Made by a program: the position numbers and the translations under genes | The notes under the pieces: model-generated | What the model was told of the DNA's origin: nothing | Databases searched by the model: none | The model's input: the letters and a program-made list of their open reading frames with translations, nothing else | Source of the DNA: Ascidiaceihabitans sp023955215 | Lineage (GTDB): Bacteria > Pseudomonadota > Alphaproteobacteria > Rhodobacterales > Rhodobacteraceae | DNA length: 64,000 nucleotides | NCBI GenBank assembly: GCA_943788345.1 | Contig: CALSPX010000011.1 | Span: forward strand, 62,001-126,000 | Reading direction: 5' to 3' | Part shown: in pieces, positions 7,666-16,807 of the stretch | Position numbering within the stretch: position 1 is the stretch's first letter | Layout of the letters: every line of letters starts with the position of its first letter

Positions 7666-8973
7666 CTAAACGTAACGGTTAACGATGTTCTCCAGCTTTT
7701 CTTGCTGACCAGACACCGGTTGCGGATCAAGGTTGCGCGCCTCTGCTTGGGCTGCAATCCCGTCCAAGGTGGCCCCATTGCCCAGCATCGCTTGTGCATC
7801 GTCGGCTGTCCAACCGGCGTAACGCCCCTCTCGTGGGCCCTCTAGTGCCCTGTCTTCCATCATTTTTGCCGCTGCCTTTAGGCCGCGTGCACAGATGTCC
7901 ATGCCGCCAACATGGGCTGCAATCAGGTCTTCGGCGTCCAGTGATTGACGGCGCAGTTTGGCGTCAAAATTGGTGCCACCTGTGGTGAAACCACCCGCCT
8001 TAAGCACCTCGTAATAGGCCATTGCCGCCTCTGGGGCGTTGTTGGGGAATTGGTCCGTGTCCCAACCAGATTGATAATCATTGCGGTTCATATCGATAGA
8101 ACCAAAGATGCCCAACGCATTGGCCATCGCCAGCTCGTGTTCAAACGAGTGACCCGCCAAAATCGCGTGACCCTGTTCAACATTCACCTTCACCTCGTCC
8201 TCAAGGCCAAAGCGTTTGAGGAAGCCGTAAACCGTGGCAACGTCATAGTCATACTGATGTTTTGTTGGCTCTTGGGGTTTTGGTTCGATCAGGATCGCGC
8301 CCTTGAACCCAATCTTGTGTTTGTACTCAACCACCATGGTTAGGAAGCGGCCCATCTGTTCCAACTCGCGCGACAGGTCGGTGTTTAAAAGGGTCTCGTA
8401 CCCCTCACGACCGCCCCACAGCACATAGTTTTCACCGCCCAATCGGTGTGTCACATCCATCGCGTTCTTCACGATTGAAGCGCAGTAGGCGAATACATCA
8501 GGATCCGGGTTGGTGCTGGCCCCTGACATGTAGCGACGGTTTGAGAACATGTTGGCCGTGCCCCAAAGCAGCTTGGGACCATTTTCCATCTTGGCCTCAA
8601 AGTAGTCGGCCATTTCATGCAGGCGGCTGTTGCTTTGCGCCAACGTTGCACCCTCTGGGCGTACATCGTGGTCGTGGAAGCAAAAGTAGGGGACACCCAA
8701 AATGCGGAACATGTCAAAGGCGGCATCGGCTTTCATCTTGGCCAGTTCCATCGTGTCGGCAGGGAACCACGGGCGATCAAACGTTTGGCCGCCAAAGGGG
8801 TCATTCCCCTCCCAAACAAAGTTGTGCCAATAGCACACAGCAAAACGCAGATGCTCGGACATGGGTTTGCTCATGATCATTTCGTTTGGGTTATAATGGC
8901 GAAAGGCCAATGGGTTTGTGCTGTCTGGCCCTTCAAACTGGATGGGGGCGATGGCGTCAAAATAGTTGCTCAT
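7666..8973 (-). CDS. xylA: Xylose isomerase
   Basis: Interconverts D-xylose and D-xylulose in the cytoplasm. The protein is about 435 residues, the usual class II length. It shows the catalytic histidine and partners in YFCFHDHDVRPEG, the metal-binding IEPKPQEPTKHQYD segment, VNVEQGHAILAGHSFEHE, the GSIDMNRNDYQSGWDTDQFP loop and a TGGTNFDAKLRRQS segment. I chose the ATG at 8973, which overlaps the end of the upstream lacI-type gene by 17 bases; an upstream ATG at 8997 is possible. No xylulokinase or xylose transporter is in this window, so the rest of the pathway must lie elsewhere. Confidence 0.95.
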   Translation of the reverse strand: MSNYFDAIAPIQFEGPDSTNPLAFRHYNPNEMIMSKPMSEHLRFAVCYWHNFVWEGNDPFGGQTFDRPWFPADTMELAKMKADAAFDMFRILGVPYFCFHDHDVRPEGATLAQSNSRLHEMADYFEAKMENGPKLLWGTANMFSNRRYMSGASTNPDPDVFAYCASIVKNAMDVTHRLGGENYVLWGGREGYETLLNTDLSRELEQMGRFLTMVVEYKHKIGFKGAILIEPKPQEPTKHQYDYDVATVYGFLKRFGLEDEVKVNVEQGHAILAGHSFEHELAMANALGIFGSIDMNRNDYQSGWDTDQFPNNAPEAAMAYYEVLKAGGFTTGGTNFDAKLRRQSLDAEDLIAAHVGGMDICARGLKAAAKMMEDRALEGPREGRYAGWTADDAQAMLGNGATLDGIAAQAEARNLDPQPVSGQQEKLENIVNRYV

Positions 8974-10033
8974 AGGAGGGACCTTTTTCTGGGCCATCTG
9001 CTGGTGCAGGCGGCATGTTATCTTGGAAATAAAGGGACGGAACGATGGTTCCGAAATCGGCAGGAAGGGTTTCGCCGTCGCTTAACGCTTTCATGGCATC
9101 AAGCGCGCGGGCGATTTGTTGATCTGGTTTTTGATCAATCACGGCGTCCACCAACCCGATGGTGAGGGCCGTGCGCACACTGCCAACCAAGTCGTGCAAG
9201 ACAACAACGGGGCGTTGGTAAGTGGCGGACTTTTCAACCTCTGAAAGGGCTGTGAACAGGCCATTCTGGCCAGACCCGATGCTGTAAATGCCGATCAGGT
9301 TTGGATGGGCCTCCAGCGTGCTGCGCACCGCTTCGGCCACGTTCTCTGGTCGATCAAAGCTCTCAATGACGGGTAAAACGGTGACATCAAAGGCGATAGC
9401 TTGCTTGAATCCTTTGAAACGCAGCGCGTGGTCCGCCGCGTCCAAACTGCCCGCGATGGGCAGAACAACACCGCCATCGCGGCTGGCAAGCGACAGAACA
9501 CGCCCGGCGGTACGCCCCGCGGCCAAGTTATCAAGGCCAATATAGGCATCACGGCTGTCGCTTTGGGTATCAGCAACCAAGGTTAGAACAAACACGCCCT
9601 TGGCCCGCAACGCTTGGATGGCTTTGCGCACCCGTGGGCTGTCGATAGCGACAAGGCAAATACCTGATAAATCACGATCAATGCAGCTTTCGAGAACTTC
9701 GGCCAAACCATCGCTGTTAAAGGCGGGTACTTCTTCGATCGTTATGTTTATGCGCTGGCTGGCGCGAGCTTTGGCCTCTGCTTTGACCGCAGCGCGCATT
9801 TCTCCAAAGAATGCGCCAGCTTGGGCAGGGATCAAAAACGCATAGTTATAGGACCGACCACGGGCCAGATTGGCCGCCGTCACATCGCGCGTGTACCCCA
9901 GTTGCTCAATCGCGGCTAAGACGCGCAAAACGGACTTTTCCGCAACGCCACCACGACGGTTCAGCACGCGATCGGCTGTGGCATAGCTAACGCCCGCAGC
10001 TGCGGCGACATCCATCAGTGTTGGCTTGACCAT
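8957..10033 (-). CDS. LacI-family regulator of the xylose isomerase locus
   Basis: A full-length LacI repressor of 358 residues with an N-terminal helix-turn-helix (TLMDVAAAAGVSYATADRVLN), a hinge around residue 50 (DVTAANLARGRSYNYAFLIPA) and a periplasmic-binding-like sensor. The ATG at 10033 has a good ribosome site (AGGGAG). It overlaps xylA by 17 bases and is transcribed first, so regulator and isomerase share an mRNA. Two matching operators lie about 40-76 bases upstream of its start, which implies autoregulation of the pair. It resembles sugar-responsive LacI members whose sensor is of the ribose-binding type. Xylose or xylulose is a likely effector but unproven. Confidence 0.9.
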   Translation of the reverse strand: MVKPTLMDVAAAAGVSYATADRVLNRRGGVAEKSVLRVLAAIEQLGYTRDVTAANLARGRSYNYAFLIPAQAGAFFGEMRAAVKAEAKARASQRINITIEEVPAFNSDGLAEVLESCIDRDLSGICLVAIDSPRVRKAIQALRAKGVFVLTLVADTQSDSRDAYIGLDNLAAGRTAGRVLSLASRDGGVVLPIAGSLDAADHALRFKGFKQAIAFDVTVLPVIESFDRPENVAEAVRSTLEAHPNLIGIYSIGSGQNGLFTALSEVEKSATYQRPVVVLHDLVGSVRTALTIGLVDAVIDQKPDQQIARALDAMKALSDGETLPADFGTIVPSLYFQDNMPPAPADGPEKGPSYEQLF

Positions 10034-10072
10034 GATCACTCCCTTTTGTTGTTTCATTGTAGAATGTCAAAA

Positions 10073-10109
10073 TGACAGGCGTCAATCATTTTCTGATAGA
10101 CGTCTATCA
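10073..10109. promoter_or_regulatory. Double LacI-type operator, 21-bp spacing
   Basis: TGACAGGCGTCAATCA (10073-10088) and TGATAGACGTCTATCA (10094-10109) are two copies of one 16-bp palindrome. The second is perfect, with the central CG typical of LacI-family operators. Both are followed by TTTT. They start 21 bases apart, so two dimers would lie on the same face. They sit directly upstream of the lacI-xylA transcript. Confidence 0.8.
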
Positions 10110-10240
10110 TTTTGAGGTGTGAATAATGTTAGCCCGTCATTATTATATAATAAAATTAATAACCTAATGGCAGATCATCTGGCATTTTTCCCACCAAATT
10201 TATTCTATTCTGCAGATTTGGCGGCGCGGGCTGTTCTGTG
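10110..10240. other. AT-rich spacer with a 14-bp palindrome
   Basis: Region between the operators and the end of the SDR gene. It holds a perfect AT-only palindrome TTATTATATAATAA at 10140-10153 and a short CAGAT-C-ATCTG inverted repeat at about 10173-10183. It probably contains the lacI-xylA promoter and the end of the SDR operon transcript. No gene is evident. Confidence 0.45.
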
Positions 10241-10987
10241 TTAGATACAGCGCCCACCATCGACTTCCATGCAGACGCCAGTGATCATGCTGGCCTCATC
10301 TGAGCACAAATAACAGGCCGCGTTCCCCATATCTTTGGGTGTGGAAAAGCGACCCAAGGGGATTGTTGATAAGAACTTGGCCCGCATCTGGGGGGTGTCT
10401 TCACCCATAAAACTTTTGAGCAATGGGGTGTCACCAGCAACAGGGTTCAACGCGTTGACGCGCACGCCAGCAGGGGCCAATTCAACGGCCATCCCTTTGG
10501 TGGCGTTGTTCATCCAACCCTTTGATGCGTTGTACCAATTCAGCCGTGGTCGCGGGCTGACGCCTGCGGTTGAGGCAACATTTAGGATCGCGCCCGCGCC
10601 TTGGGCCTTCATCAAAGGCACAATATATTTGGCTGTCAGGTACACGGACTTGCAATTTACGGCGAAAACTTTGTCAAAGTCGTCCTCAGTGACGTCTTCC
10701 ATAGGCGCAGGCAGGTGTGTGACACCCGCATTGTTGATCAAAATGTCGATCTGGCCGAAGGCGTCTAAGGTCGATTGCACCATTGCGGCGACGTCTGCAT
10801 CACGTGCCACGTTCGTCTGAATGGTTTGGACTGCGTCGCCAAGTTCAGCCGCAAGTTCATTGGCCATATCGATGTTCAGGTCGGCGATCATCACACGCGC
10901 ACCCTCAGCCACAAACTTGCGTGCAATCCCCGCGCCAAAGCCAGAGGCACCGCCCGTTACAATCGCTACTTTGCCTTGCAGTCGCAT
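10241..10987 (-). CDS. Short-chain dehydrogenase/reductase (SDR)
   Basis: A 248-residue classical SDR. It shows the cofactor motif VTGGASGFGAGIA (TGxxxGxG), the NNAG motif in ILINNAGVTHLP, a catalytic serine in NVASTAGVS and the YxxxK pair in NWYNASKGWM. It ends GVCMEVDGGRCI. NAD-type specificity is suggested by the acidic residue after the second strand (IADLN). It is the last gene of a four-gene minus-strand operon with an acetyltransferase, aldehyde dehydrogenase and GMC dehydrogenase. It probably oxidises or reduces an intermediate of the same substrate. The substrate is unknown. Confidence 0.88.
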   Translation of the reverse strand: MRLQGKVAIVTGGASGFGAGIARKFVAEGARVMIADLNIDMANELAAELGDAVQTIQTNVARDADVAAMVQSTLDAFGQIDILINNAGVTHLPAPMEDVTEDDFDKVFAVNCKSVYLTAKYIVPLMKAQGAGAILNVASTAGVSPRPRLNWYNASKGWMNNATKGMAVELAPAGVRVNALNPVAGDTPLLKSFMGEDTPQMRAKFLSTIPLGRFSTPKDMGNAACYLCSDEASMITGVCMEVDGGRCI

Positions 10988-10988
10988 G

Positions 10989-11498
10989 TTATTCCCCTGT
11001 CAGGTCTAGTTTTAGAATGTGGCGTTCGTTGCCGTCTTCATTTTGGGAGGCCTTCACTGTGCGTTCGTGTTCGAACCCCATTTTGTCCCAAAAGGCGCGC
11101 GCGCCGGTGTTCACATCCAGCACCGCAATGCGAATGCACGGCGCGTTGTCGGCGCGGGCCTCATCGATAACGTGTTTTGCGGCTTTGCGTCCCAATCCAT
11201 CGCCGCGCGCATCGGGGGCTAAAATCAACAGTCCCATGTACCAATGCCCATGTTTCGGATAGTGGCGAATGCTGCCTGCAAATCCTGCCAGTGTGCCGTC
11301 AGGGCGTTCCAATCCGCGTAGGAACCTGTCGTCTGGCCCACAAACAGGAGGGGCATCGTTTAATGTGGCGTGCACAAACCCGGGGTTGTTGGCTTTGCCC
11401 GTTTCCATTTCCACATAGTCACTGGCGCGGTACATCAGATCGGCGACGCGGGTGTAATCGTCTTTGGCGTCCAAGTTTACAATTTTAATATCATCCAT
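10989..11498 (-). CDS. GNAT-family N-acetyltransferase
   Basis: A 169-residue GNAT domain with the acetyl-CoA loop LAPDARGDGLGRKAAKHVIDEA (R/Q-x-x-G-x-G/A type) and a closing ARAFWDKMGFEHE segment typical of the family. It ends one base before the SDR start and its start overlaps the aldehyde dehydrogenase stop by 8 bases, so it is embedded in the oxidation operon. Acceptor substrate unknown. It may acetylate an amine intermediate of the pathway or be a passenger. Confidence 0.82.
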   Translation of the reverse strand: MDDIKIVNLDAKDDYTRVADLMYRASDYVEMETGKANNPGFVHATLNDAPPVCGPDDRFLRGLERPDGTLAGFAGSIRHYPKHGHWYMGLLILAPDARGDGLGRKAAKHVIDEARADNAPCIRIAVLDVNTGARAFWDKMGFEHERTVKASQNEDGNERHILKLDLTGE

Positions 11499-12945
11499 GA
11501 TGTGCTGCCACCGTCTTTAATGTTGAAAAACCGTATAGTGCCTCGAACCCTTTTTCGCGTCCATGGCCAGATAGACCTACGCCGCCAAAGGGCAGTTCAA
11601 CACCACCCCCCGCGCCGTAGTTGTTGATGAACACCTGACCGGCGCGCAAGCGTTTGGCGAGGCGCATTTGGCGCGCGCCGTCTTTGGACCAAATCGAGGC
11701 AACAAGGCCAAAGTCAGTCCCATTGGCTATTTTCACAGCGTCTTCTTCGGTGTCAAAGGGGATTACCACTTGGACGGGGCCAAAGATTTCTTGCTGCGCC
11801 AGTTCGTGATTTGGATCAACATCCGCGAACAGGGTAGGGGGAACATATGCGCCACCGATTGGGGCATCTGGTGCCACAACACCAACGGCAACCTTGTTCA
11901 AATCAGCGCTACGGGCCAAGAACCCTTCGACAATTTCCTTTTGGCGCAGGGACACCAGTGGTCCCACATCCAGATCATCGCCTGCGGGGCCAACGCGCAA
12001 TTCACCGTAACGTTTTGCCATGCGCGCAACGACGTCATTATAGACCCCGCGTTGCACCAAGATGCGCGAGGATGCGGAACAGGTTTGTCCTGCATTCTGG
12101 ATACCTGCGTTCACAAGGAAGGGCAGGGCGGCGTCTAAATCCGCATCATCAAACACCAGTTGCGGGGATTTCCCGCCCAGTTCCAAGGTGACAGGAACCG
12201 CGTTTTGGGCTGATGTCGATTGGATCAACTTGCCCACACCGACAGAGCCTGTGAAGGAAATGTGGTGCACCAATGGATGGGCTGTGAGGGCGGCACCCGC
12301 TTCGGCCCCTAGGCCCGAAACCACGTTTAACGCCCCATCGGGCAATCCCGCTTGGCGACAGATTTCAGCAAAGGCGAGGGCGGTTAAACAGGCCTCTTCC
12401 GCTGGTTTCAAAACGGCGGCGTTGCCCATGGCAAGCGCAGCACCAACAGAGCGACCGATGATCTGCATCGGGTAATTCCACGGGATGATATGGCCCGTAA
12501 CCCCGTGGGGTTCGCGCATGGTATAGACGGTATAGCCCTCAAGAAACGGGATCGTCGCGCCATGAATTTTGTCCACGGCGCCTGCGTAAAATTCCATATA
12601 GCGGGCAAGGGCAACGACATCAGCGCGGGCTTGTTTGACGGGTTTGCCCACGTCCATGGATTCAAGGGTGGTTAATTCGTCAATGTTTTCAAGGACCAGT
12701 TCACCAATGCGGTGCAGAATGCGCCCCCGTTCAAACGCTGCCAATTCACCCCATGCACCGTTCAATGCTGCATCCGCAGCGGCAACCGCGCGGTCAATGT
12801 CAGCCGCGTTGCCTCGTGCGATGTCGCATAAGGTTGTGCCGTCTGATGGGTTTTTCAGCGCAAGGGTTTGGCCCGACAGCGCGGGCACCCAATTATTGGC
12901 AATAAAGCAATGGGTAGGGTCGATGTTGAGGGGGCGAATAGTCAT
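11491..12945 (-). CDS. Aldehyde dehydrogenase (betaine-aldehyde-dehydrogenase-like)
   Basis: A NAD(P)-dependent aldehyde dehydrogenase of about 484 residues. It shows the cofactor-binding IIPWNYPMQI and SFTGSVGVGK motifs, the general-base glutamate in VTLELGGKSPQLVF, and the catalytic cysteine in NAGQTCSASSRILV. It ends PFGGVGLSGHGREKGFEAL. It resembles the betaine/aminobutyraldehyde group. I use the ATG at 12945, preceded by AGGA; a TTG at 12963 is an alternative. Next to a choline-dehydrogenase-like GMC protein, it probably oxidises the aldehyde that enzyme makes. Confidence 0.9.
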   Translation of the reverse strand: MTIRPLNIDPTHCFIANNWVPALSGQTLALKNPSDGTTLCDIARGNAADIDRAVAAADAALNGAWGELAAFERGRILHRIGELVLENIDELTTLESMDVGKPVKQARADVVALARYMEFYAGAVDKIHGATIPFLEGYTVYTMREPHGVTGHIIPWNYPMQIIGRSVGAALAMGNAAVLKPAEEACLTALAFAEICRQAGLPDGALNVVSGLGAEAGAALTAHPLVHHISFTGSVGVGKLIQSTSAQNAVPVTLELGGKSPQLVFDDADLDAALPFLVNAGIQNAGQTCSASSRILVQRGVYNDVVARMAKRYGELRVGPAGDDLDVGPLVSLRQKEIVEGFLARSADLNKVAVGVVAPDAPIGGAYVPPTLFADVDPNHELAQQEIFGPVQVVIPFDTEEDAVKIANGTDFGLVASIWSKDGARQMRLAKRLRAGQVFINNYGAGGGVELPFGGVGLSGHGREKGFEALYGFSTLKTVAAHHG

Positions 12946-13051
12946 CCGGATGTCCTGTCGCAAAACTCTCCCCCTCAGGCGCGAGGGGCGTGTTACGGTT
13001 AGATTACCGTAACACTACGCATATGCAACACAGCGCGATTACCGCCGTAGA

Positions 13052-14647
13052 TTAAGCGTCCGCTAGGATCATCTTGGCGCAGTTTTCGCCGATCATGATC
13101 GCAGGGGCGTTGGTGTTGCCCGATACGATCTCTGGCATGATCGAACAATCCGCGACCCGCAAACCGCTGATGCCATGCACGCGCAGTTTCGCATCCACAA
13201 CGGCGTCTTGCCCGTTGCCCATCTTGCAGGTGCCCGTTGGGTGATAGATCGAAGCGGTGTTGTTGCGCGCCCAATCAAGGGTGGCGTCATAGTCGTCGAT
13301 ATCCAGATCCGCGTGGGGGCGGTATTCTTGGGAAATCTTGCCGGCAAGTGGCGCGTGTTTGGCGATTGTACGGGCGATGTTCACGCCTGCCACAACCGTG
13401 CGGCAATCGGTTTCAGTGGACAGATAGTTTGGAATGATCTTGGGATAGACCTGACCATCGCCTGAGACCAAACGGATTTCTCCACGGCTTTCTGGACGCA
13501 ACTGACAGACCGACATGGTGAAAGCCGAGAACTTGTCGGCCCCCTTACCAGGGTTTTCGGCAGATAGCGGTTGGACGTGGAATTGCACATCCGGCGTTTC
13601 CAAATCTTCGCGTGTTTTCATGAAACCGGTCGCAAGGCTGGCGGCCATCGTCATTGGGCCAGTGCGGGTCATCAGGTATTTAAGGCCAATCTTGGCCTGC
13701 CCAAACAAACTGCCGACTTCGTCGTTCAGCGTTGGTTCATTGCATTTGTAAACCAAACGGGCCTGCAGGTGGTCCTGCATGTTCTTGCCCACGCCGTTTA
13801 AATCTTTCTTAACCTCAATGCCGTGCTCTTGCAGCTGAGCGGCTTCGCCGATGCCTGACAACATGAGCAATTGAGGGGAGTTGATAGAGCCACCGCTTAG
13901 AAGCACCTCGCGGTTGGCTTTCACCACCACTTCGGCGCCGCTGCGGTCTTTATAGGTGACACCAGTGGCCACACCGTTTTCGATATTCACCTTTTGCACT
14001 TGGGCATGGGTGACGATCTGCAAATTGGGACGGCTGCGGGCAGGGTTTAGGTAGGCAACGGCCGTGGAACAGCGTCGCCCGTTCTTTGATGTCAGTTGGA
14101 AAAAGCCAACGCCCTCTTGGGTTTCGCCGTTGTAATCGGGGTTGAATGGATAACCCGCCGCTTGCGCCGCTTCGACCCATGCGTCCGTGATCGGGCGTTG
14201 AATGCGCATGTTGGACACAGACAATGGACCGTCGTCACCGTGATAGTCATTCGCACCGCGTTCGTTATTTTCTGCCTTCTTGAACAGGGGCAGCACATCG
14301 TCCCATGACCAGCCTGCGTTGCCCATTTGGGCCCAGCGATCATAGTCCTGTGCCTGACCACGCACATACAAAAGACCATTCAGTGAGGAAGAACCGCCCA
14401 GAACCTTACCACGGGGCCATTCAATGGAACGGCCATTCAGACCTGCGTCTGGTTCAGTCTTATAGCACCAGTCGACGTTTGGATTGTGAATCGTCTTGAA
14501 ATAGCCAACTGGGATGTGAATCCACGGATTTAGGTCGCGACCACCCGCTTCTAACAAAATAACTTTGTTGAAGGGATTGGCACTTAATCTATTGGCTAAA
14601 ACACAGCCAGCAGAGCCTGCACCAACAATAATATAGTCCGCTTCCAC
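13052..14647 (-). CDS. GMC-family FAD dehydrogenase (choline/alcohol dehydrogenase type)
   Basis: A 531-residue flavoprotein. It opens with the FAD Rossmann motif DYIIVGAGSAGCVLANRLS, has the GMC signatures WPRGKVLGGSSSLNGLLYVRG and SGGSINSPQLLMLSGIG, and ends with the active-site region SIYHPTGTCKMG plus GNTNAPAIMIGE. I start at the GTG at 14647: it has a GGGAG ribosome site and places the dinucleotide fold at the usual position. Family members oxidise choline or other alcohols to aldehydes, passing electrons to the respiratory chain. The gene heads the minus-strand oxidation operon and diverges from the TRAP transporter, so the imported solute is likely its alcohol substrate. Confidence 0.9.
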   Translation of the reverse strand: MEADYIIVGAGSAGCVLANRLSANPFNKVILLEAGGRDLNPWIHIPVGYFKTIHNPNVDWCYKTEPDAGLNGRSIEWPRGKVLGGSSSLNGLLYVRGQAQDYDRWAQMGNAGWSWDDVLPLFKKAENNERGANDYHGDDGPLSVSNMRIQRPITDAWVEAAQAAGYPFNPDYNGETQEGVGFFQLTSKNGRRCSTAVAYLNPARSRPNLQIVTHAQVQKVNIENGVATGVTYKDRSGAEVVVKANREVLLSGGSINSPQLLMLSGIGEAAQLQEHGIEVKKDLNGVGKNMQDHLQARLVYKCNEPTLNDEVGSLFGQAKIGLKYLMTRTGPMTMAASLATGFMKTREDLETPDVQFHVQPLSAENPGKGADKFSAFTMSVCQLRPESRGEIRLVSGDGQVYPKIIPNYLSTETDCRTVVAGVNIARTIAKHAPLAGKISQEYRPHADLDIDDYDATLDWARNNTASIYHPTGTCKMGNGQDAVVDAKLRVHGISGLRVADCSIMPEIVSGNTNAPAIMIGENCAKMILADA

Positions 14648-14752
14648 AAGGATTCTCCCGTCCGTTTGAATTAAGGCTATACAGAATGGATTTGTCATAC
14701 TACACTTTTTTGATAATAAAAGTCTCATTAATTGACAATAGGGAGAAGTGTC
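14648..14752. promoter_or_regulatory. Divergent promoter region of the GMC operon and the TRAP transporter
   Basis: A 105-base AT-rich gap between divergent starts, with a TTGACA-like element at about 14732 and a strong ribosome site (GGGAGA) before dctP. The IclR regulator encoded downstream of the transporter is the obvious candidate to act here. No clear palindrome was found. Confidence 0.5.
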
Positions 14753-15985
14753 ATGGGAATTAACGGAAGAATCGGGAATCTATCCCGTCGCGATCTATTT
14801 CGCGTAGCAGGCAAGTACGGCATGAGCTCAACGCTCATGGCAGCGGGGGGCTTCGGGGGAGCGATGAGCCTTGCAAACTTGGCTACTGCAGCAGAATCCA
14901 CGTATGAAAAGCGTTTCTCAAAACCAGCAAAACACACATTCAAATTTGGTGCTGCTGGCTTCAACCAACGCAACCTTTTGATCGAACGCGCAGGCGCGCT
15001 TGAATTCGCACGTGACCTCGAAGCACGTACAGACGGCGAGATTCGCATCGAGTTCATCGGCGATAACCAAATCTGCGGTCAAACATCCTGCGTTGAAAAA
15101 TGTCAGCAAGGTATCGTAGACTTCTACGCGGCCTCTACACAGAACTCTGCCGGTGGTGCACCGTACTTGAACGTACTTGATTACGCGTACATGTTCCGTA
15201 ACCGCGCTGACCAATACCACTTCTTGTATTCACCAGCGTCTGCAGCTTTGCTTCGTGAGCCTTATGAAAAGCGCCACGGTCTAAAACTGTTGTTCTCACA
15301 CGCTGAACTTCGCGGCATCCAGTTGGGTCTCGCTTGGGAAGATAAGCCAACAGTAACCTCTGTTGAAGATCTTGCAGGCACAAAGAACCGCGTAACAGGT
15401 ACACAGCTTGGCCGTATCGCCATGAAAGCTTTGAACTTGAACCCAGTTCCGGTTGCTTGGGAAGAAACACTTGATGGTCTGAAGCAGGGCTTGATTGATG
15501 GTGCAGAAACATGGGCGTCCGCAGTTGCATACGCAAACATGTCACCGGTTGTTTCCCAGTCCGTACACTTGAACTTCTTCTGTGGTACAGAAGCGACTTC
15601 AATGAATGCTGGCGTATTTGATAGCCTATCTGGCGATCTACAAGACGCAGTTCTGGAATCGTCTTACTGGGCGCAAACACACGTTCAAGCGGCGAATGAG
15701 GCTGCACTTGTGAAAACTGTTGGTCAATCTGATCCACAGCTTCCAGGTACAATCTTTGCGCAAAACAACGTGCGTAACGCATTCTTGTCCGACGCTGAGA
15801 TCAAGAAAGCGGAAGAAATGTGCTCACCAGAGTTCCAACCACAGTTGTGGGAAGACTGGCGCGAGCGCCTTAACGGCTGGTCCGGCGGTCGTGACACGTA
15901 CCAAGAAATCTATGACGAAGTGCGTACAATTTCTGCAGATACTCTGCCAGAAAATGTTGAACCACGTCGTTGGTGGAAAGGCTAA
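14753..15985 (+). CDS. dctP: TRAP transporter solute-binding protein (DctP family)
   Basis: Periplasmic solute receptor of 410 residues. The N-terminus has a twin-arginine signal (LSRRDLFRVAG followed by a hydrophobic stretch to about residue 49, AATAAES region), so it is exported folded by Tat. The DctP fold is indicated by TDGEIRIEFIGDN, the YLNVLDYAYMFRN segment and an arginine region LAGTKNRVTG, where the carboxylate-binding arginine normally sits. The ATG at 14753 follows a GGGAGA site. The codon choice looks more biased than in neighbours, suggesting high expression. A terminator directly follows. The ligand is unknown; a carboxylate is usual for TRAP receptors. Confidence 0.9.
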   Translation: MGINGRIGNLSRRDLFRVAGKYGMSSTLMAAGGFGGAMSLANLATAAESTYEKRFSKPAKHTFKFGAAGFNQRNLLIERAGALEFARDLEARTDGEIRIEFIGDNQICGQTSCVEKCQQGIVDFYAASTQNSAGGAPYLNVLDYAYMFRNRADQYHFLYSPASAALLREPYEKRHGLKLLFSHAELRGIQLGLAWEDKPTVTSVEDLAGTKNRVTGTQLGRIAMKALNLNPVPVAWEETLDGLKQGLIDGAETWASAVAYANMSPVVSQSVHLNFFCGTEATSMNAGVFDSLSGDLQDAVLESSYWAQTHVQAANEAALVKTVGQSDPQLPGTIFAQNNVRNAFLSDAEIKKAEEMCSPEFQPQLWEDWRERLNGWSGGRDTYQEIYDEVRTISADTLPENVEPRRWWKG

Positions 15986-16004
15986 TCCACTCGGATTAGT
16001 TTTG

Positions 16005-16038
16005 GGCCGATCCGTTTTTTGCGGGTCGGCCTTTTTTT
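16005..16038 (+). terminator. Rho-independent terminator between dctP and dctQM
   Basis: Inverted repeat GGCCGATCCG (16005-16014) and CGGGTCGGCC (16022-16031) with a 7-base loop, followed by seven T. It sits 20 bases after the dctP stop. Partial read-through would give more binding protein than membrane subunits, a common TRAP arrangement. Confidence 0.85.
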
Positions 16039-16138
16039 ATAGCTTTTTAGAAAAAAGACGATGACATTCAAAGTGCGCACCAACAGGAGGGAGAACCTGT
16101 CGTGTGGTCTTTAGATGTTAAAAGGGGGGATACCTAAT

Positions 16139-16807
16139 ATGTCGATTTGGTCCGAAGTAGCAGCCATTATACCTGCCATCATGTCTGGTGACTCGTGGGA
16201 AATGAATACTGCGTTCAAGAAAGATGGAATGTGGTTGTTCATTGCGGTGCTCACACTACTTGGCGGCATTCTTGCGCATAACATTTTTAAGTATGTGCCC
16301 TTTATTGAGCGTCACTTAGAACGCACTATTGCGGTCGCGATGTACATCATGATTGCAGCAATCATTTTCTGGGGTGTGGTCGACCGGTTTGTGTTTTCGA
16401 ACCAGTGGTCTGGATCAACAACCATCCCACCGTTCCTATTCATGGTCATGGCGTGGTTCGCCTGTTCCTATAACGTCAAATTGCGCACGCACCTCAGCTT
16501 TAGCGAATTCCGCTCAAAGATGTCCCCACGCAACCAAATGGGTGTTCTTTCAATGGACACTGTTCTGTGGCTTGGCTTTTGTTTGTTGGCAATCACCACG
16601 TCGCTTCGGTTCACTGTGCTGTCCGCCCAGAATTTTCAGATGGTCGACGGTGTCGATGACACAATGAAATGGTGGTTCTACATCACTGTGCCAATCGCGT
16701 TCACCATGATGTCAGGCCGTGTAATCGGCAACTGGTTAGAGGATTTTGGCAACTACAGATCCGGAAACACAATTATCAAACAAGCCGTAATTGGGGGGGA
16801 TGTCTAA
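16139..16807 (+). CDS. dctQ: TRAP transporter small permease subunit (DctQ family)
   Basis: A 222-residue membrane protein with four hydrophobic segments (LFIAVLTLLGGILAH, VAMYIMIAAIIFWGVV, PPFLFMVMAWFACSYN, TVLWLGFCLLAI plus a last one before the C-terminus). It has the DctQ-type RTHLSFSEF stretch after the third segment. It pairs with DctM in the inner membrane. I use the ATG at 16139, with a G-rich ribosome site upstream; an ATG at 16115 is possible. Its stop overlaps the dctM start (TAATG). Confidence 0.85.
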   Translation: MSIWSEVAAIIPAIMSGDSWEMNTAFKKDGMWLFIAVLTLLGGILAHNIFKYVPFIERHLERTIAVAMYIMIAAIIFWGVVDRFVFSNQWSGSTTIPPFLFMVMAWFACSYNVKLRTHLSFSEFRSKMSPRNQMGVLSMDTVLWLGFCLLAITTSLRFTVLSAQNFQMVDGVDDTMKWWFYITVPIAFTMMSGRVIGNWLEDFGNYRSGNTIIKQAVIGGDV

